From: Promicromonospora iranensis | GTDB taxonomy: Bacteria > Actinomycetota > Actinomycetes > Actinomycetales > Cellulomonadaceae | Length of the DNA stretch: 64,000 nucleotides | Assembly (NCBI RefSeq): GCF_028994805.1 | Contig: NZ_JAJQQP010000004.1 | Coordinates: 1-64,000, forward strand | Direction of reading: 5' to 3' | Shown: positions 1 to 8,767 of the stretch, piece after piece | Numbering within the stretch: position 1 is the stretch's first letter | Layout of the letters: the number at the start of each line of letters is the position of its first letter | Program-made: the position numbers and the translations under genes | The notes under the pieces: generated by a model | Database searches by the model: none | What the model saw: only the letters and a program-made list of their open reading frames with translations | Told to the model about the DNA's origin: nothing

Positions 1-77
1 TGGCTTCGTTCCTGGAGCAGGCTGCTCAGACGCTGCAGGACGTGGACCAGCAGCTGGCCAGCGGCATCGGCGGCTGA
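1..77 (+). CDS. C-terminal end of a WXG100-like secreted protein (partial)
   Basis: Only the last 24 codons are inside the window, read from base 3 to the TGA at 75-77. They end QTLQDVDQQLASGIGG. This tail matches the C-terminus of the next gene, which has TQFQDVDKQLGASL, so the two are paralogous neighbours. By analogy it is a small helical WXG100/ESX-type protein handled by a type VII secretion system. The N-terminus and the WxG motif lie outside the window, so the family call rests on paralogy with the neighbour alone. Confidence 0.6.
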   Translation, partial: ASFLEQAAQTLQDVDQQLASGIGG

Positions 78-188
78 CACCAGCGCACCACGCACCACGG
101 GGCGGTCCCGGGCCAAGGCCTGGGGCCGCCCCGCCGTTGCGGATCCTGACGGCTCGGCCGACCCACCCGCGACACAAGGAGTGAACCC

Positions 189-485
189 ATGACCGACCAG
201 CTCGTGGTCGACGTCGACCTGCTGCTCGAGACCGGCAACGACCTGACTGCCATCGTGAACGAGTTCGACGGTGCGGACTCCTACGCGGACCGCGTGGCCG
301 ACGCCGTCGGGGACGACACCCTGGCCGATGCCGTCCGCGACTTCTCCAGCGAGTGGAAGAACCGCCGGGAGAAGATGAAGGAGTCGATCGCCAACCTCGC
401 CGAGCTCACGACGGCCGTCGGCACGCAGTTCCAGGACGTCGACAAGCAGCTCGGGGCGTCTCTCGACCAGGGGGCACAGGCATGA
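189..485 (+). CDS. WXG100-like small helical protein, type VII secretion-associated
   Basis: A 98-residue, mostly helical acidic protein with one central tryptophan in a SEWKNRR motif near residue 56, which is the size and layout of ESX/WXG100-type proteins. The canonical WxG hairpin is not present exactly, so it belongs to a divergent branch. It lacks a signal peptide, as expected for a type VII substrate or chaperone. A purine-rich RBS (AAGGAG) precedes the ATG at 189. Its stop overlaps the next start (ATGA), showing translational coupling to the T7SS-signal membrane protein. Known for the family: such small proteins pair with larger substrates for export. That they pair here is inference. 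Confidence 0.7.
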   Translation: MTDQLVVDVDLLLETGNDLTAIVNEFDGADSYADRVADAVGDDTLADAVRDFSSEWKNRREKMKESIANLAELTTAVGTQFQDVDKQLGASLDQGAQA

Positions 486-1795
486 GCTGGGAGCCGCTGG
501 CGAGCAGCAACCCGATCCCGGGCGACCCGACGGTGTCGCAGAGTGCCGGCACGTACTACGGCACGATCGCCGAGTCGATGGCCGACGCGTACACCGCACT
601 GGGTGTCATCGAGAACATGGAGGGCTTCCAGTCCGACGCCGTCGAGCAGCTGCGCGGCAAGGCGGAAGACGTGAAGGCTGAGGTCGTCAAGGCGAAGGAC
701 CGCTATGCGGCAGCCTCCGCGGCGCTCACCCAGTACGCGATCGACCACCAGGACGCGCAGGACGCAGCCCACGCCCTCCTGCTCAGGGCGCAGGACGCGC
801 AGGCGACCGTCGAGGCGGACCAGCGCGCCGCCGACGCCGCCAGGACCGAGTTCGACAGCGCCGTGAACACCTCCCGGACGTCGGGCGAGGAGCTCGACTC
901 CGACACGCGGACCGCGCTGAGCAACGCGAGCTCCGCGGTCGAGTCGTCCAGCGCCGTGCTGTCCGGGATCATCGGTCAGCTGCCCGGCATCGTCAGCGAG
1001 TGGCGCACCAAGGCGGGCAACGCGGCCACCACCATCAAGGAGGCCGCCGCGAAGGACGACCTCAAGGACGGCTGGTGGGAGAAGTGGGGCTCGAAGGTCG
1101 CGGGCTTCGTCTCCAAGTGGGCCGGCAAGATCGCGATGTGGGCGGGTATCGCCGCGCTGGTCCTGGGCTGGGTGCCCATCCTCGGGCAGATCCTCACGGC
1201 GATCGCGATCATCGCGACGGTCGCCGCGCTGGTCGCCGACATCGCCCTGGTGATGAACGGCGAGGGCGACTGGGTGAACGTGCTGCTCGGCGTGATCGCT
1301 GTCGCGTCGTTCGGTGTCGGGCGCTTCGTCGGTGCGTTCGCCAAGGCCGGGGCAGCCAAGGGGATGGCGCAAGGCGCGGCGCGGGGGACCCGCATGATTG
1401 CTCGCAGCCCGAAGTTCGGCAGTCCGCTCACCCGGTCAGTGGTGCGGAACGCGTGGCCCAACGCGACGAAGGCCTTCAAGTCGGTTCCGTACACCAAGCT
1501 GAATCCGGTGAGCTGGTTCAGGTCCGGGGCCGCGTCCTTCGCTGGGCTCACCGGCAAGGCGCGGTTCATGAACTTCATGGGGCATGGCGAGGCGGCACGT
1601 GCCTATCAGACCTTGAGGAACGCTGACGGAGTGGCTCAGTTCGCGAAGAACGCGACCGGATACGTCGGCACCATGGGCCGGCTTGGCTCGCTCAACCCGG
1701 CCAAGGTCGGCAGCTTCGGGTCGGCGCTCGTGCCGTACACGACGGACATCGCGGCGAACTCGACGCTGCTCTACCGGGACGTCCGCACATGGTGA
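482..1795 (+). CDS. Putative T7SS-signal protein with central membrane hairpin
   Basis: 437 residues from the ATG at 482, chosen because it overlaps the previous stop as ATGA; the frame stays open upstream but that stretch lies inside the neighbour. The N-terminus (NPIPGDPTVSQSAGTYYGTI, followed by a long helical region to about residue 200) resembles the T7SS_signal domain of WXG-type toxins and carriers. Residues about 220-265 form two hydrophobic helices (WAGIAALVLGWVPILGQILT and the following AIIATVAALVADIALVM). The C-terminal 170 residues show no toxin domain that I recognise. It sits in an operon with small partners, so it may be a membrane-inserting effector or a secretion carrier. Function unproven. 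Confidence 0.65.
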   Translation: MSWEPLASSNPIPGDPTVSQSAGTYYGTIAESMADAYTALGVIENMEGFQSDAVEQLRGKAEDVKAEVVKAKDRYAAASAALTQYAIDHQDAQDAAHALLLRAQDAQATVEADQRAADAARTEFDSAVNTSRTSGEELDSDTRTALSNASSAVESSSAVLSGIIGQLPGIVSEWRTKAGNAATTIKEAAAKDDLKDGWWEKWGSKVAGFVSKWAGKIAMWAGIAALVLGWVPILGQILTAIAIIATVAALVADIALVMNGEGDWVNVLLGVIAVASFGVGRFVGAFAKAGAAKGMAQGAARGTRMIARSPKFGSPLTRSVVRNAWPNATKAFKSVPYTKLNPVSWFRSGAASFAGLTGKARFMNFMGHGEAARAYQTLRNADGVAQFAKNATGYVGTMGRLGSLNPAKVGSFGSALVPYTTDIAANSTLLYRDVRTW

Positions 1796-2457
1796 GCGAC
1801 ATGGGGGAGCCGACGATGGAACAGCAGGGTACGTCCTGGCGTCCGTGGGACGAGGACCAGGTCTTCACCTTTCCGGAACGGGAAGACTGGATCTTCTGGG
1901 TGACCGGTATGGGCGACGGAGGAGCCGAGGAGATCGCCGCGACCCGTGAGTGGGGAGCGGGCAATCCGGCAGTGATCGGCGCTATTCAGGCCATGGACCA
2001 GGACGCTGTCGAGGATGGGGACGGCAACGCGTGGGGCGCGGGTGTCTGGCTCCCGGCGGAGCACGGTCACCAGGTCCGTGCCGGCGTGCTGATCAAGACT
2101 TTCCCTGACCGGGGCCACCCGAAGAAGGCATACCGAAAGTTCCGGAAGCAGGCGGCTCGTGTGCCACAGGTTCCGGGGGTGACGATCACCGGCTACGACG
2201 TCGACGAGGGGGAGGTGGATTTCGGCCCGCTCGTCGTGCAGGGAATCGACACCGTCAACGACGCGGGCGAAGTACAGATCTACTGGTTCGTCACGCTCTT
2301 CAGCGACGGCAAGGACGAGGTGGTCCGGCTCGAGTTCCAGACCTTGTACGCACACCTGTCGGAAGAGATCGGGGCCCAGGTCAGCGACCTGATCTCACAC
2401 GCCTACTACGGGGTCAAGCCCGGGTCCGCCCTGTCGAAGGAGCTGGGGCTCGAGTGA
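1789..2457 (+). CDS. Hypothetical protein, T7SS-locus partner
   Basis: 222 residues, soluble, acidic, no signal peptide. I do not recognise the family. The likely start is the ATG at 1789, overlapping the previous stop by 7 bases; an ATG at 1801 is an alternative. The sequence has an alternating beta-rich character in the middle (QVRAGVLIKTFPD, VTITGYDVDEGEVDFGPLVV) and a DGKDEVVRLEFQT strand near the end. It lies directly after the T7SS-signal membrane protein, with overlap, so it is probably co-translated. The position is that of an immunity or chaperone gene in polymorphic toxin loci, which is inference only. Confidence 0.55.
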   Translation: MVSDMGEPTMEQQGTSWRPWDEDQVFTFPEREDWIFWVTGMGDGGAEEIAATREWGAGNPAVIGAIQAMDQDAVEDGDGNAWGAGVWLPAEHGHQVRAGVLIKTFPDRGHPKKAYRKFRKQAARVPQVPGVTITGYDVDEGEVDFGPLVVQGIDTVNDAGEVQIYWFVTLFSDGKDEVVRLEFQTLYAHLSEEIGAQVSDLISHAYYGVKPGSALSKELGLE

Positions 2458-3131
2458 GCCTGGAGATGCGGGACACCGAGGCGGGCGTGGAGACCGAGCC
2501 CGGCGACGAACCGACCGACCTCCAGGTCGCCGCGGCGGCTGCCTTCCGCGAGGCGGCCACGTCCTGGGCGTTCGTGTACCCCCGCGGCTGGTGGACCGTC
2601 CCGCTGACGGACCCCGCGCAGATCGACGGCGCGGTGCGCAAGATCGTCGTCGACCGGCTGGGCCGCCGGGACGACCGCGCCCAGGCACGGCGCGAGGCGC
2701 GGCAACACCTCGCTCAGGCCGCGCACGGTGCCGCCGACGACGGGGGGACCAGCCTGGCCGTCTTCAGCATGGAGGTCGGTGACGTCGCGATCACGGGCAC
2801 CATGGCCGTGTTCCCCTACACGGTGGCGGAGGGCGCCCGGGACGAGCTGATGGCGAGCATCACCAGTTCGCTGTCGGGAGCCGACGTCGACCGGCAGACG
2901 CTCGACGACGGGTGGGTGCTGCGGGCCGTCCGGCAGAGCGAGATCACGCGGACCGACGCGGAGGGCAACCCGGTGCTGCCCGAGCTCAGGGCCGACTACT
3001 GGACAGAGCGTCGTGGTCTCGACAAGATTCTCCAGGTGTCATTCACCACGCCGTTCGTGCCTCTCCGCGCCGCGATGCTCGAACTCTTCGACGCGATAGT
3101 CCTGTCCCTGCACCCGGTGGTTCGCGGATGA
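2454..3131 (+). CDS. Hypothetical protein, T7SS-locus partner
   Basis: 225 residues starting at GTG 2454, whose GTGA overlaps the preceding stop. No membrane segment and no recognised motif. The N-terminal part is helical (LQVAAAAAFREAATSWAFVY), followed by a WWTVPLTDPAQIDGAVR stretch and a beta-rich centre. It resembles small actinobacterial proteins that accompany WXG100 genes, but I cannot assign a domain. Both ends overlap neighbours by four bases, which is strong evidence for translational coupling in a single mRNA with the genes from 189 to 4071. Confidence 0.55.
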   Translation: MSLEMRDTEAGVETEPGDEPTDLQVAAAAAFREAATSWAFVYPRGWWTVPLTDPAQIDGAVRKIVVDRLGRRDDRAQARREARQHLAQAAHGAADDGGTSLAVFSMEVGDVAITGTMAVFPYTVAEGARDELMASITSSLSGADVDRQTLDDGWVLRAVRQSEITRTDAEGNPVLPELRADYWTERRGLDKILQVSFTTPFVPLRAAMLELFDAIVLSLHPVVRG

Positions 3132-3484
3132 TCGTCGCGGCACCACAGCTGCCGTCGGACGACCCCGGTGCGCTGGCGATCGTCACCGGCATCCTTGCGG
3201 CGCTCGTTGCCTGCTTCTTCGTGTTCTGGGTGCTTGGCGGCTATCGCTTCTTTATCGGGGACCTGTCGAACTACACGAGGCTGTGGGATCCGTTGCGGCC
3301 CACTCTGCTCATCATGCTCGGCATGTTCGTCGCCGTCGGACTTTTCCTCGGTGCCGTCTGGCTGGAGAATCGTGACCGCGACGCGGCCCAGGACCGCTAC
3401 GACGAGTGGTCCCAGCAGCAATGGCTCGAGGAACAGCAGAGCCTCGAGCCCACCCCCACCGCTACGCCATCGGAGCAACCATGA
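3128..3484 (+). CDS. Small two-TM membrane protein
   Basis: 118 residues from ATG 3128, chosen because it overlaps the upstream stop as ATGA. Two strong hydrophobic helices are visible, about residues 15-38 (ALAIVTGILAALVACFFVFWVL) with an aromatic-rich end, and about 58-78 (LLIMLGMFVAVGLFLGAVWL). A charged, glutamine-rich cytosolic tail follows (RDRDAAQDRYDEWSQQQW) and ends in a short PTPTATP segment. No known domain. The tail could be a coiled coil or docking site. Its stop overlaps the next start. Confidence 0.55.
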   Translation: MIVAAPQLPSDDPGALAIVTGILAALVACFFVFWVLGGYRFFIGDLSNYTRLWDPLRPTLLIMLGMFVAVGLFLGAVWLENRDRDAAQDRYDEWSQQQWLEEQQSLEPTPTATPSEQP

Positions 3485-4071
3485 ACGCGAACGCCCGCAA
3501 GAAGCTCTGGATCGGCGTTCTGGTCCTGTTCGCCCTCGCCTCGGTGGTGCGCCTCGTCCTCACCGTGCAGCGCGACGGCCTGGGTGACAGCACCCTGTGG
3601 ATCGCGCTGGTCATCGTCCTGCTGATCTGCGGGGTCACGGTCGCCGTGGTGCTCGCCCGGGCCGGCGGGGTGGCCGCGAACGCCCGGCAGAACCGGCCTG
3701 ACGTCGGCGTCGTCCCGGTGTACTCGACGGCGGAGGCCGCCGACGAGGCCGCCGCGTACGCGGGCTCGGGCCGCGGTCTGATGGGTATGGGCGGCAGCCC
3801 GATGGCCCTCGTGGTCACGGGCGCCCAGATCGAGGTCTGGGTGGGTCGCCGAGCCGACGCTCCCACCTGGACCCTGCGCCGGCCCGTGGACGCCGCGGTG
3901 GTGCAGGCGGTCTATGGGAGCCGGTCGGTGGACGCGCTGCGGCTGTCCGACGGCACCGCGTCCGTCACCGTCGTGCCCGCCTACAGCCCGCTGCGCGCCA
4001 TGGGCGGCAGCAGCCAGGAGGACCTGCGGCGCGCGGTCGCCGAGGTCGGCGCGACCGGCCCGCGCGGGTGA
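3481..4071 (+). CDS. Two-TM membrane protein with soluble C-terminal domain
   Basis: 196 residues from ATG 3481, overlapping the upstream stop (ATGA). Two N-terminal transmembrane helices (residues about 8-27 and 40-60) are followed by a soluble domain of about 130 residues with a glycine-rich loop (GSGRGLMGMGGSPMAL) and beta-like segments (QIEVWVGRRAD, TASVTVVPAY). No family recognised. It closes the translationally coupled run that starts at 189. The next gene (fprA) is separated by about 120 bp containing a TAGAAT -10-like hexamer at 4133, so the operon probably ends here. Confidence 0.55.
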   Translation: MNANARKKLWIGVLVLFALASVVRLVLTVQRDGLGDSTLWIALVIVLLICGVTVAVVLARAGGVAANARQNRPDVGVVPVYSTAEAADEAAAYAGSGRGLMGMGGSPMALVVTGAQIEVWVGRRADAPTWTLRRPVDAAVVQAVYGSRSVDALRLSDGTASVTVVPAYSPLRAMGGSSQEDLRRAVAEVGATGPRG

Positions 4072-4190
4072 CGATCCCACGCGGACAGCGTGAAACATGA
4101 GACACCCGGTGAGGTGATCCTTACCCTGTCGGTAGAATCAGGACCGGCCTTCGCTTCCCCTCCTGACCTCGACCCGGAAGGCGCCCCTCC

Positions 4191-5594
4191 GTGAGCACCA
4201 CCCGACCCCTGCGCGTCGCCGTCGTCGGCGCCGGCCCTGCCGGCATCTACGCGAGCGACATCCTGTCCAAGACCGACCTCGACGTGAGCATCGACCTGTT
4301 CGAGCGCCTTCCCGCGCCGTTCGGTCTGGTGCGGTACGGCGTGGCCCCGGACCACCCGCGCATCAAGCAGATCATCGTCGCGCTCCACAAGGTGCTGAGC
4401 CGCGGAGACATCCGCCTGCTCGCCAACGTGGACTACGGCGTGGACGTGAAGCTCGAAGACCTGCGCCAGTTCTACGACGCCGTCATCTTCTCCACCGGCT
4501 CCATCAAGGACGCCGAGCTGGACATCCCCGGGATCGACCTCGACGGCTCCTACGGCGCCGCCGAGTTCGTCTCCTGGTACGACGGCCACCCGGACGTGCC
4601 GCGCACCTGGCCGCTGGAGGCGGAGCAGGTCGCCGTGATCGGCGCCGGCAACGTCGCCCTCGACGTGGCCCGGATCCTCGCCAAGCACGCGGACGACCTG
4701 CTCCCCACCGAGGTCCCGGCCAACGTGTACGAGCTCCTGAAGACCTCCCCGGTCACGGACGTGCACGTGTTCGCGCGCCGTGGCCCGGCCCAGGTCAAGT
4801 TCTCGCCGCTGGAGCTGCGCGAGCTGGGCCACGTGCCCGACGTCGACATCGTCGTGTACCCGGAGGACTTCGACTTCGACGAGGGCTCCGAGTCCGCCAT
4901 CAACTCGTCGAACCAGACCAAGCAGGTCGTGAAGACCCTCGTGGACTGGACGCTGAAGGACCCGGCGCAGAACACGGCGTCCCGCCGTCTGCACCTGCAC
5001 TTCCTGCACGCCCCCGCCGAGGTGCTCGGTGAGAACGGCAAGGTCGTCGGGTTCCGTACCGAGCGCACCGCGCTGCAGGGTGACGGCACCGTCAAGGGCA
5101 CCGGCGAGTTCGTCGACTGGCCCGTCCAGGCCGTCTACCGCGCCGTCGGCTACTTCGGCTCGTCGCTGCCGGAGATCCCGTACGACGACGTCAAGGGCGT
5201 CATCACCAACCGCGAGGGCCGGGTCGTCGACATCGACGGCAACCAGGTTCCCGGCGTCTACGCGACGGGCTGGATCAAGCGTGGCCCGGTGGGCCTCATC
5301 GGTCACACCAAGTCCGACGCCTCGGAGACGGTGCGTCACCTCGTCGAGGACGTCACCGGCGTGGCCGACGGCGAGGCGCCCGGCGACCTGGACGGCGGCC
5401 GGACCGCTCCGCAGGGCGAGCCGGAGGCCGTCACCGAGTTCCTCGCCGGCAAGGGCGTGGAGTACGTCGAGTGGGCCGGCTGGGAGCTCCTGGACGCGCA
5501 CGAGCGCGCGCTCGGCGAGGCCCAGGGCCGCGAGCGGGTGAAGGTCGTGCCGCGCGACGAGATGATCTCGATCAGCAGGACCCTGTCGAAGTAG
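4191..5594 (+). CDS. fprA: Ferredoxin--NADP+ reductase, adrenodoxin-reductase type
   Basis: 467 residues from GTG 4191, the usual FprA length. It transfers electrons between NADPH and ferredoxin through FAD in the cytosol. Visible motifs: an N-terminal FAD Rossmann loop [11 protein letters not shown], the family signature [12 protein letters not shown] near residue 65, a second NADP(H) dinucleotide loop [15 protein letters not shown], the [11 protein letters not shown] segment that binds the NADPH phosphate, and [15 protein letters not shown] near the C-terminus. It is monocistronic. Its last two codons and stop lie inside a large palindrome that probably terminates transcription. Confidence 0.95.
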   Translation: MSTTRPLRVAVVGAGPAGIYASDILSKTDLDVSIDLFERLPAPFGLVRYGVAPDHPRIKQIIVALHKVLSRGDIRLLANVDYGVDVKLEDLRQFYDAVIFSTGSIKDAELDIPGIDLDGSYGAAEFVSWYDGHPDVPRTWPLEAEQVAVIGAGNVALDVARILAKHADDLLPTEVPANVYELLKTSPVTDVHVFARRGPAQVKFSPLELRELGHVPDVDIVVYPEDFDFDEGSESAINSSNQTKQVVKTLVDWTLKDPAQNTASRRLHLHFLHAPAEVLGENGKVVGFRTERTALQGDGTVKGTGEFVDWPVQAVYRAVGYFGSSLPEIPYDDVKGVITNREGRVVDIDGNQVPGVYATGWIKRGPVGLIGHTKSDASETVRHLVEDVTGVADGEAPGDLDGGRTAPQGEPEAVTEFLAGKGVEYVEWAGWELLDAHERALGEAQGRERVKVVPRDEMISISRTLSK

Positions 5595-5676
5595 AACTGG
5601 GGCGAGACAGAACTGGGGCGGAGCAACCACGTGGTTCGCTCCGCCCCAGTTCTGTCTCGCCCCAGTTCTACTTCGA
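5586..5676. terminator. Long near-perfect inverted repeat after fprA
   Basis: The 45-base left arm (5586-5630) and the right arm (5631-5676) are reverse complements apart from one inserted C near the centre. Each arm carries two tandem copies of the word AGAACTGGGGCG. The left arm begins inside the final fprA codons and includes its TAG. An RNA stem of about 43 bp with almost no loop would form. No U-tract follows, so it could equally be a processing or retroregulatory element. Confidence 0.75.
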
Positions 5677-5734
5677 CGGCATTGTGGGAACCGCCGCCCG
5701 GCGCGGCACGTTCGGCTGGGAGGAAAGGAGTGCG

Positions 5735-6676
5735 ATGCACAGGCACTACAACGGGCTGAAGACCGCCGCGCTGTTCGGTGGGATGTGGGCCGTGATCCTC
5801 GGGCTCTGGGCGCTCTTCGCGCGCGGCTCCAGCGGCATGCTGTGGATCTTCGTGCTCATCGGGCTGGGCACGACGGCCTACGGATACTGGAACTCCGACA
5901 AGCTGGCGATCCGCGCGATGCGCGCGTATCCCGTCACCGAGCTGCAGGCGCCGGAGATGCACCGCATCGTGCGGGAGCTGTCCACGGCGGCGCGTCAGCC
6001 GATGCCACGGCTGTACATATCGCCGACCAAGGCGCCCAACGCGTTCGCCACGGGACGTAACCCGAAGAACGCCGCGGTGTGCTGCACGGAGGGAATCCTG
6101 CAGCTGCTGAACGAGCGCGAGCTGCGCGGCGTGCTGGGACACGAGCTCATGCACGTCTACAACCGCGACATCCTCACGGCGTCGGTCGCGTCCGCACTGG
6201 CCGGCCTCATCACGGCACTGGCGCAGTTCCTGCTGTTCTTCGGCGGCGGTGACCGCCGGGAGGGTGGCAACCCGCTCGCTGCGCTCGCCATGGCGCTGCT
6301 CGCCCCGATCGCGGCGATGCTCATCCAGATGGCGATCTCCCGCACGCGTGAGTACGACGCCGACGAGGACGGCGCTCGGCTCACCGGCGACCCGCTGGCG
6401 CTGGCCTCCGCGCTGGCCAAGCTGGAGCAGGGCACGCAGCGCGCGCCGCTGCCGCAGGACCGGGAGCTCACCAACGTGTCCCACGTGATGATCGCGAACC
6501 CGTTCCGCGGCGCCGGGATCGGTCGTCTGTTCGCGACGCACCCGCCGATGCCGGACCGCATCCGCCGTCTCGAGGCCATGGCCGGCGGGCCGTCGGGCGG
6601 CTACGGCCTGGGCGGGATCGGCGGGCCGACGTCGGGTCCGGACGCACCGCCCTGGGGCACACCGCCGGGCTACTGA
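5735..6676 (+). CDS. htpX: HtpX-like M48 zinc metalloprotease
   Basis: 313 residues from ATG 5735, chosen because AGGAAAGGAG at 5721 is an ideal RBS. It is a membrane protease for quality control of membrane proteins. Two N-terminal helices (about 10-28 and 34-52) precede the catalytic domain with zinc site H136-E137-L-M-H140. Two more hydrophobic segments (about 160-178 and 190-205) follow, and then the third-ligand region [15 protein letters not shown]. The C-terminus ends in a glycine- and proline-rich tail ([14 protein letters not shown]) longer than in E. coli HtpX. The gene is alone on this strand, between the fprA palindrome and a convergent channel gene. Confidence 0.9.
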   Translation: MHRHYNGLKTAALFGGMWAVILGLWALFARGSSGMLWIFVLIGLGTTAYGYWNSDKLAIRAMRAYPVTELQAPEMHRIVRELSTAARQPMPRLYISPTKAPNAFATGRNPKNAAVCCTEGILQLLNERELRGVLGHELMHVYNRDILTASVASALAGLITALAQFLLFFGGGDRREGGNPLAALAMALLAPIAAMLIQMAISRTREYDADEDGARLTGDPLALASALAKLEQGTQRAPLPQDRELTNVSHVMIANPFRGAGIGRLFATHPPMPDRIRRLEAMAGGPSGGYGLGGIGGPTSGPDAPPWGTPPGY

Positions 6677-6700
6677 CCGCTGGGGTACCGGGGCGGGCGG

Positions 6701-7447
6701 CTACCGCGCGCCGCCGGCCTCGGCCGGCTCGGTGTCGCGGGCCCGGGCCAGCTCGGCCCGCAGGGCCCGCACCTCGGCCGCCAGGTCGTTGACCTGGGCG
6801 CGGGTGGCTGTGGCCTCGTCCTCCGCGGCCTCCTCGACCGTCTGCACCATCCAGGACGCGAGGGTCGCCGTGACCACACCGAGCAGGGCGATGCCGCCGA
6901 CCATGAGCCCGGCGGCGATGAACCGGCCGGCCGTGGTCACGGGGAACTGGTCGCCGTAACCCACGGTGGTCATCGTGGTGATGGCCCACCAGAAGCCGTC
7001 GCTCAGGCTCTCGATGGTGGCACCCGGCGCGCCGCGCTCGGTGTCGGTGATGGCCAGGGCGCTGGTGAGGATCAGCAGGGCTGTGCCGCCCGTGGCGTAG
7101 GTGACCACGCGGCCGCGCAGGCGCTGCACACCCGTCCTGCTGAACCGCTGCAGCACCTTGACCAGGAGCAGCAGGCGCAGCGGCCGCAGCAAAGGGAGGA
7201 CGACGACGACCAGGTCGAGCCAGTACCGCCGGACGAACTGCCACGTGTCGTCCGCCAGCAGGAGCCGCACGAGATAGTCGGCGGCGAACACGAACCAGAC
7301 CGCCGTCATCAGTGTTCCGCAGAGCACGTCCGCCCAGCGCGGCAGACCGGGCACCGCGATGGGTAGCCCGTAGGCGACGAGGAAGATGACGGCCACCCCG
7401 ATCAGCGGCCACTCGGTGCGTTGTCTCCAGAGATCGAGTCGCGACAT
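6701..7447 (-). CDS. Voltage-gated-type K+ channel protein
   Basis: 248 residues when started at the ATG ending at 7447. The K+ selectivity filter TVGYGD is at residues 161-166, preceded by a pore helix (DGFWWAITTMT). Upstream are the expected helices: about 13-33, 43-65 and 75-90, then an arginine-bearing S4-like stretch (LLRPLRLLLLVKVLQRF), then S5 at 117-133. After S6 (FIAAGLMVGGIALLGVVTATL) comes a C-terminal heptad-like coiled coil (VNDLAAEVRALRAELARA) that probably tetramerises. It is a small ion_trans_2/Kv-like channel in the plasma membrane. It is convergent with htpX. Confidence 0.9.
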   Translation of the reverse strand: MSRLDLWRQRTEWPLIGVAVIFLVAYGLPIAVPGLPRWADVLCGTLMTAVWFVFAADYLVRLLLADDTWQFVRRYWLDLVVVVLPLLRPLRLLLLVKVLQRFSRTGVQRLRGRVVTYATGGTALLILTSALAITDTERGAPGATIESLSDGFWWAITTMTTVGYGDQFPVTTAGRFIAAGLMVGGIALLGVVTATLASWMVQTVEEAAEDEATATRAQVNDLAAEVRALRAELARARDTEPAEAGGAR

Positions 7448-7555
7448 GGTCCAGCAGCCTATCCGTTCGTCCTTGGCCTCCCGTGACGGATACGGTGGTG
7501 CCGAATCCCACTGGACGTGCAGGGGCGTCCGGATGTTACGAAGAAGGAGCACGAC

Positions 7556-8050
7556 ATGGCCGACTCGTCGTTCGACATCGTCAGCAAGGTCGACCGCCAG
7601 GAGGTCGACAACGCGCTGAACCAGGCGGCGAAGGAGATCTCGCAGCGGTACGACTTCAAGAACGTCGGCGCCTCGATCGAGTGGAGCGGCGAGAGCATCG
7701 CGATCGCCGCCAACTCGTCGGAGCGGGTGCTCGCTGCCCTCGACGTCTTCGAGACCAAGCTGGTCAAGCGCGGCATCTCCCTCAAGTCGATCGACGTCGG
7801 TGAGCGCGAGCCCAAGCCGTCCGGCAAGGAGTACCGGCTCGCGGCCACCCTCAAGGAGGGTCTGGCGGGGGAGTCCGCGAAGAAGGTCACCAAGATCATC
7901 CGCGAAGAAGGCCCCAAGGGCGTCAAGACGCAGATCACCGGGGACGAGGTCCGCGTGACCAGCAAGTCCCGCGACCAGCTGCAGGAGGTCATGGCGCTGC
8001 TGAAGGGCTCGGACCTGGACTTCGCGCTGCAGTTCACGAACTACCGGTGA
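7556..8050 (+). CDS. YajQ family cyclic-di-GMP/nucleotide-binding protein
   Basis: 164 residues from ATG 7556, preceded by AAGAAGGAG at 7541. The full UPF0234/YajQ length is present. The start [19 protein letters not shown], the central GVSLKSID-type segment and the end LQFTNYR are family hallmarks. The protein consists of two ferredoxin-like halves. Family knowledge: YajQ proteins bind nucleotides or cyclic-di-GMP and can interact with transcription factors. The role in actinobacteria is unclear. Divergent from the channel gene. The sequence around its stop (GAACTACCGGTGA) recurs at about 11868 next to hairpin copy B. Confidence 0.9.
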   Translation: MADSSFDIVSKVDRQEVDNALNQAAKEISQRYDFKNVGASIEWSGESIAIAANSSERVLAALDVFETKLVKRGISLKSIDVGEREPKPSGKEYRLAATLKEGLAGESAKKVTKIIREEGPKGVKTQITGDEVRVTSKSRDQLQEVMALLKGSDLDFALQFTNYR

Positions 8051-8125
8051 ACATGCAGGTCAGCAGTCTGTTTTGGGCTGCCAGTCCGCACACAGTCCGC
8101 AAGAGCGGGCGATGAGCACGGACTA

Positions 8126-8159
8126 ACGGGTGGTTGCCGGGATACCGGTGGCCGCCCGT
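8126..8159. repeat. Dispersed terminator-like hairpin, copy A
   Basis: A 34-base hairpin with a 15-bp stem (allowing G-U pairs) and a four-base loop, followed by the conserved downstream word CGGTCTGTCAGGAGGACTTC. The same module recurs at 11906 (B), 13967 (C) and 15066 (D). On the minus strand the flank reads as a stop codon (CTCCTGA) followed by the stem, so it looks like a gene-end terminator. No minus-strand gene survives at this copy. Confidence 0.6.
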
Positions 8160-8227
8160 TCGGTCTGTCAGGAGGACTTCGCGGCCTCGGTCGTGGGCTG
8201 TGCGGACAGTACGGAGGGGATCGGGCA

Positions 8228-8496
8228 GTGGGCAACGATCTACTCCGTGAGCGGCGCGAGGCACTGGCCTCACGTGTGCGCCCCGGCGAACCCATGTCCC
8301 GCGCCGAGCTCGCGGAAGCCGTGAACGCCATGTCTGGGCGATGACCGGGGAGCGCACCACCCTTGATGCCCATGCGATAGCTCGCTACGAGCGAGGCCAG
8401 TCGCGCTGGCCTGGGCAGCAGTATCGCGACGGTCTGCGTGCCGTCCTCGGTGTCGCGACGGATGCCGAGATCGGCTTCTACCCGACCAAGCGCGGA
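8228..8496 (+). pseudogene. Frameshifted XRE-type helix-turn-helix regulator
   Basis: Frame one from GTG 8228 reads GNDLLRERREALASRVRPGE then PMSRAELAEAVNA, the standard N-terminus of Streptomyces-type XRE regulators, and stops at 8342-8344. The continuation is in the next frame: VWAMTGERTTLDAHAIARYE, then RWPGQQYRDGLRAVLGVATD and EIGFYPTKRG. The two halves join if two bases are removed around 8330. After GFYPTKRG the homology ends abruptly. The ATGA at 8341 could couple two half-proteins, but loss of the C-terminal domain argues for a dead gene. Confidence 0.7.
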
Positions 8497-8588
8497 AGCG
8501 CGGCGCGAGAAATTGGTCATCTGTCGCCATGGGAGATGGATACGCTAACCGGGCTGGCCGACCTGGGGAGCAAGTACGTGGGGCGCCC

Positions 8589-8700
8589 GCGCAACAACCC
8601 ATGCTCGACATCAAGCCTTGGTTCACGGAGATGGGCCCGCGTGGTGATACGCACCAGCCCTCATGGGTCAGCGAGATGCTTGGTCACTACTTCGCCTCCG
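8589..8700 (+). pseudogene. C-terminal remnant resembling TrmO/TsaA-type tRNA methyltransferase
   Basis: A short frame reading MLDIKPWFTEMGPRGDTHQ then PSWVSEMLGHYF from 8601. This matches my memory of the C-terminal end of actinobacterial TsaA-domain (TrmO) proteins, where DIKPW...E.GPRG...QP.W..E...YW is typical. There is no start and no N-terminal domain, so it is a fragment lying between the broken XRE gene and a transposase remnant. The identification rests on a short motif only. Confidence 0.35.
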
Positions 8701-8767
8701 CATCGAAGGAACTACCCCAGTCCTGGCTTTGCGCAGTCCGCAGATAGCCCGCACGTGCCCCCCACTA

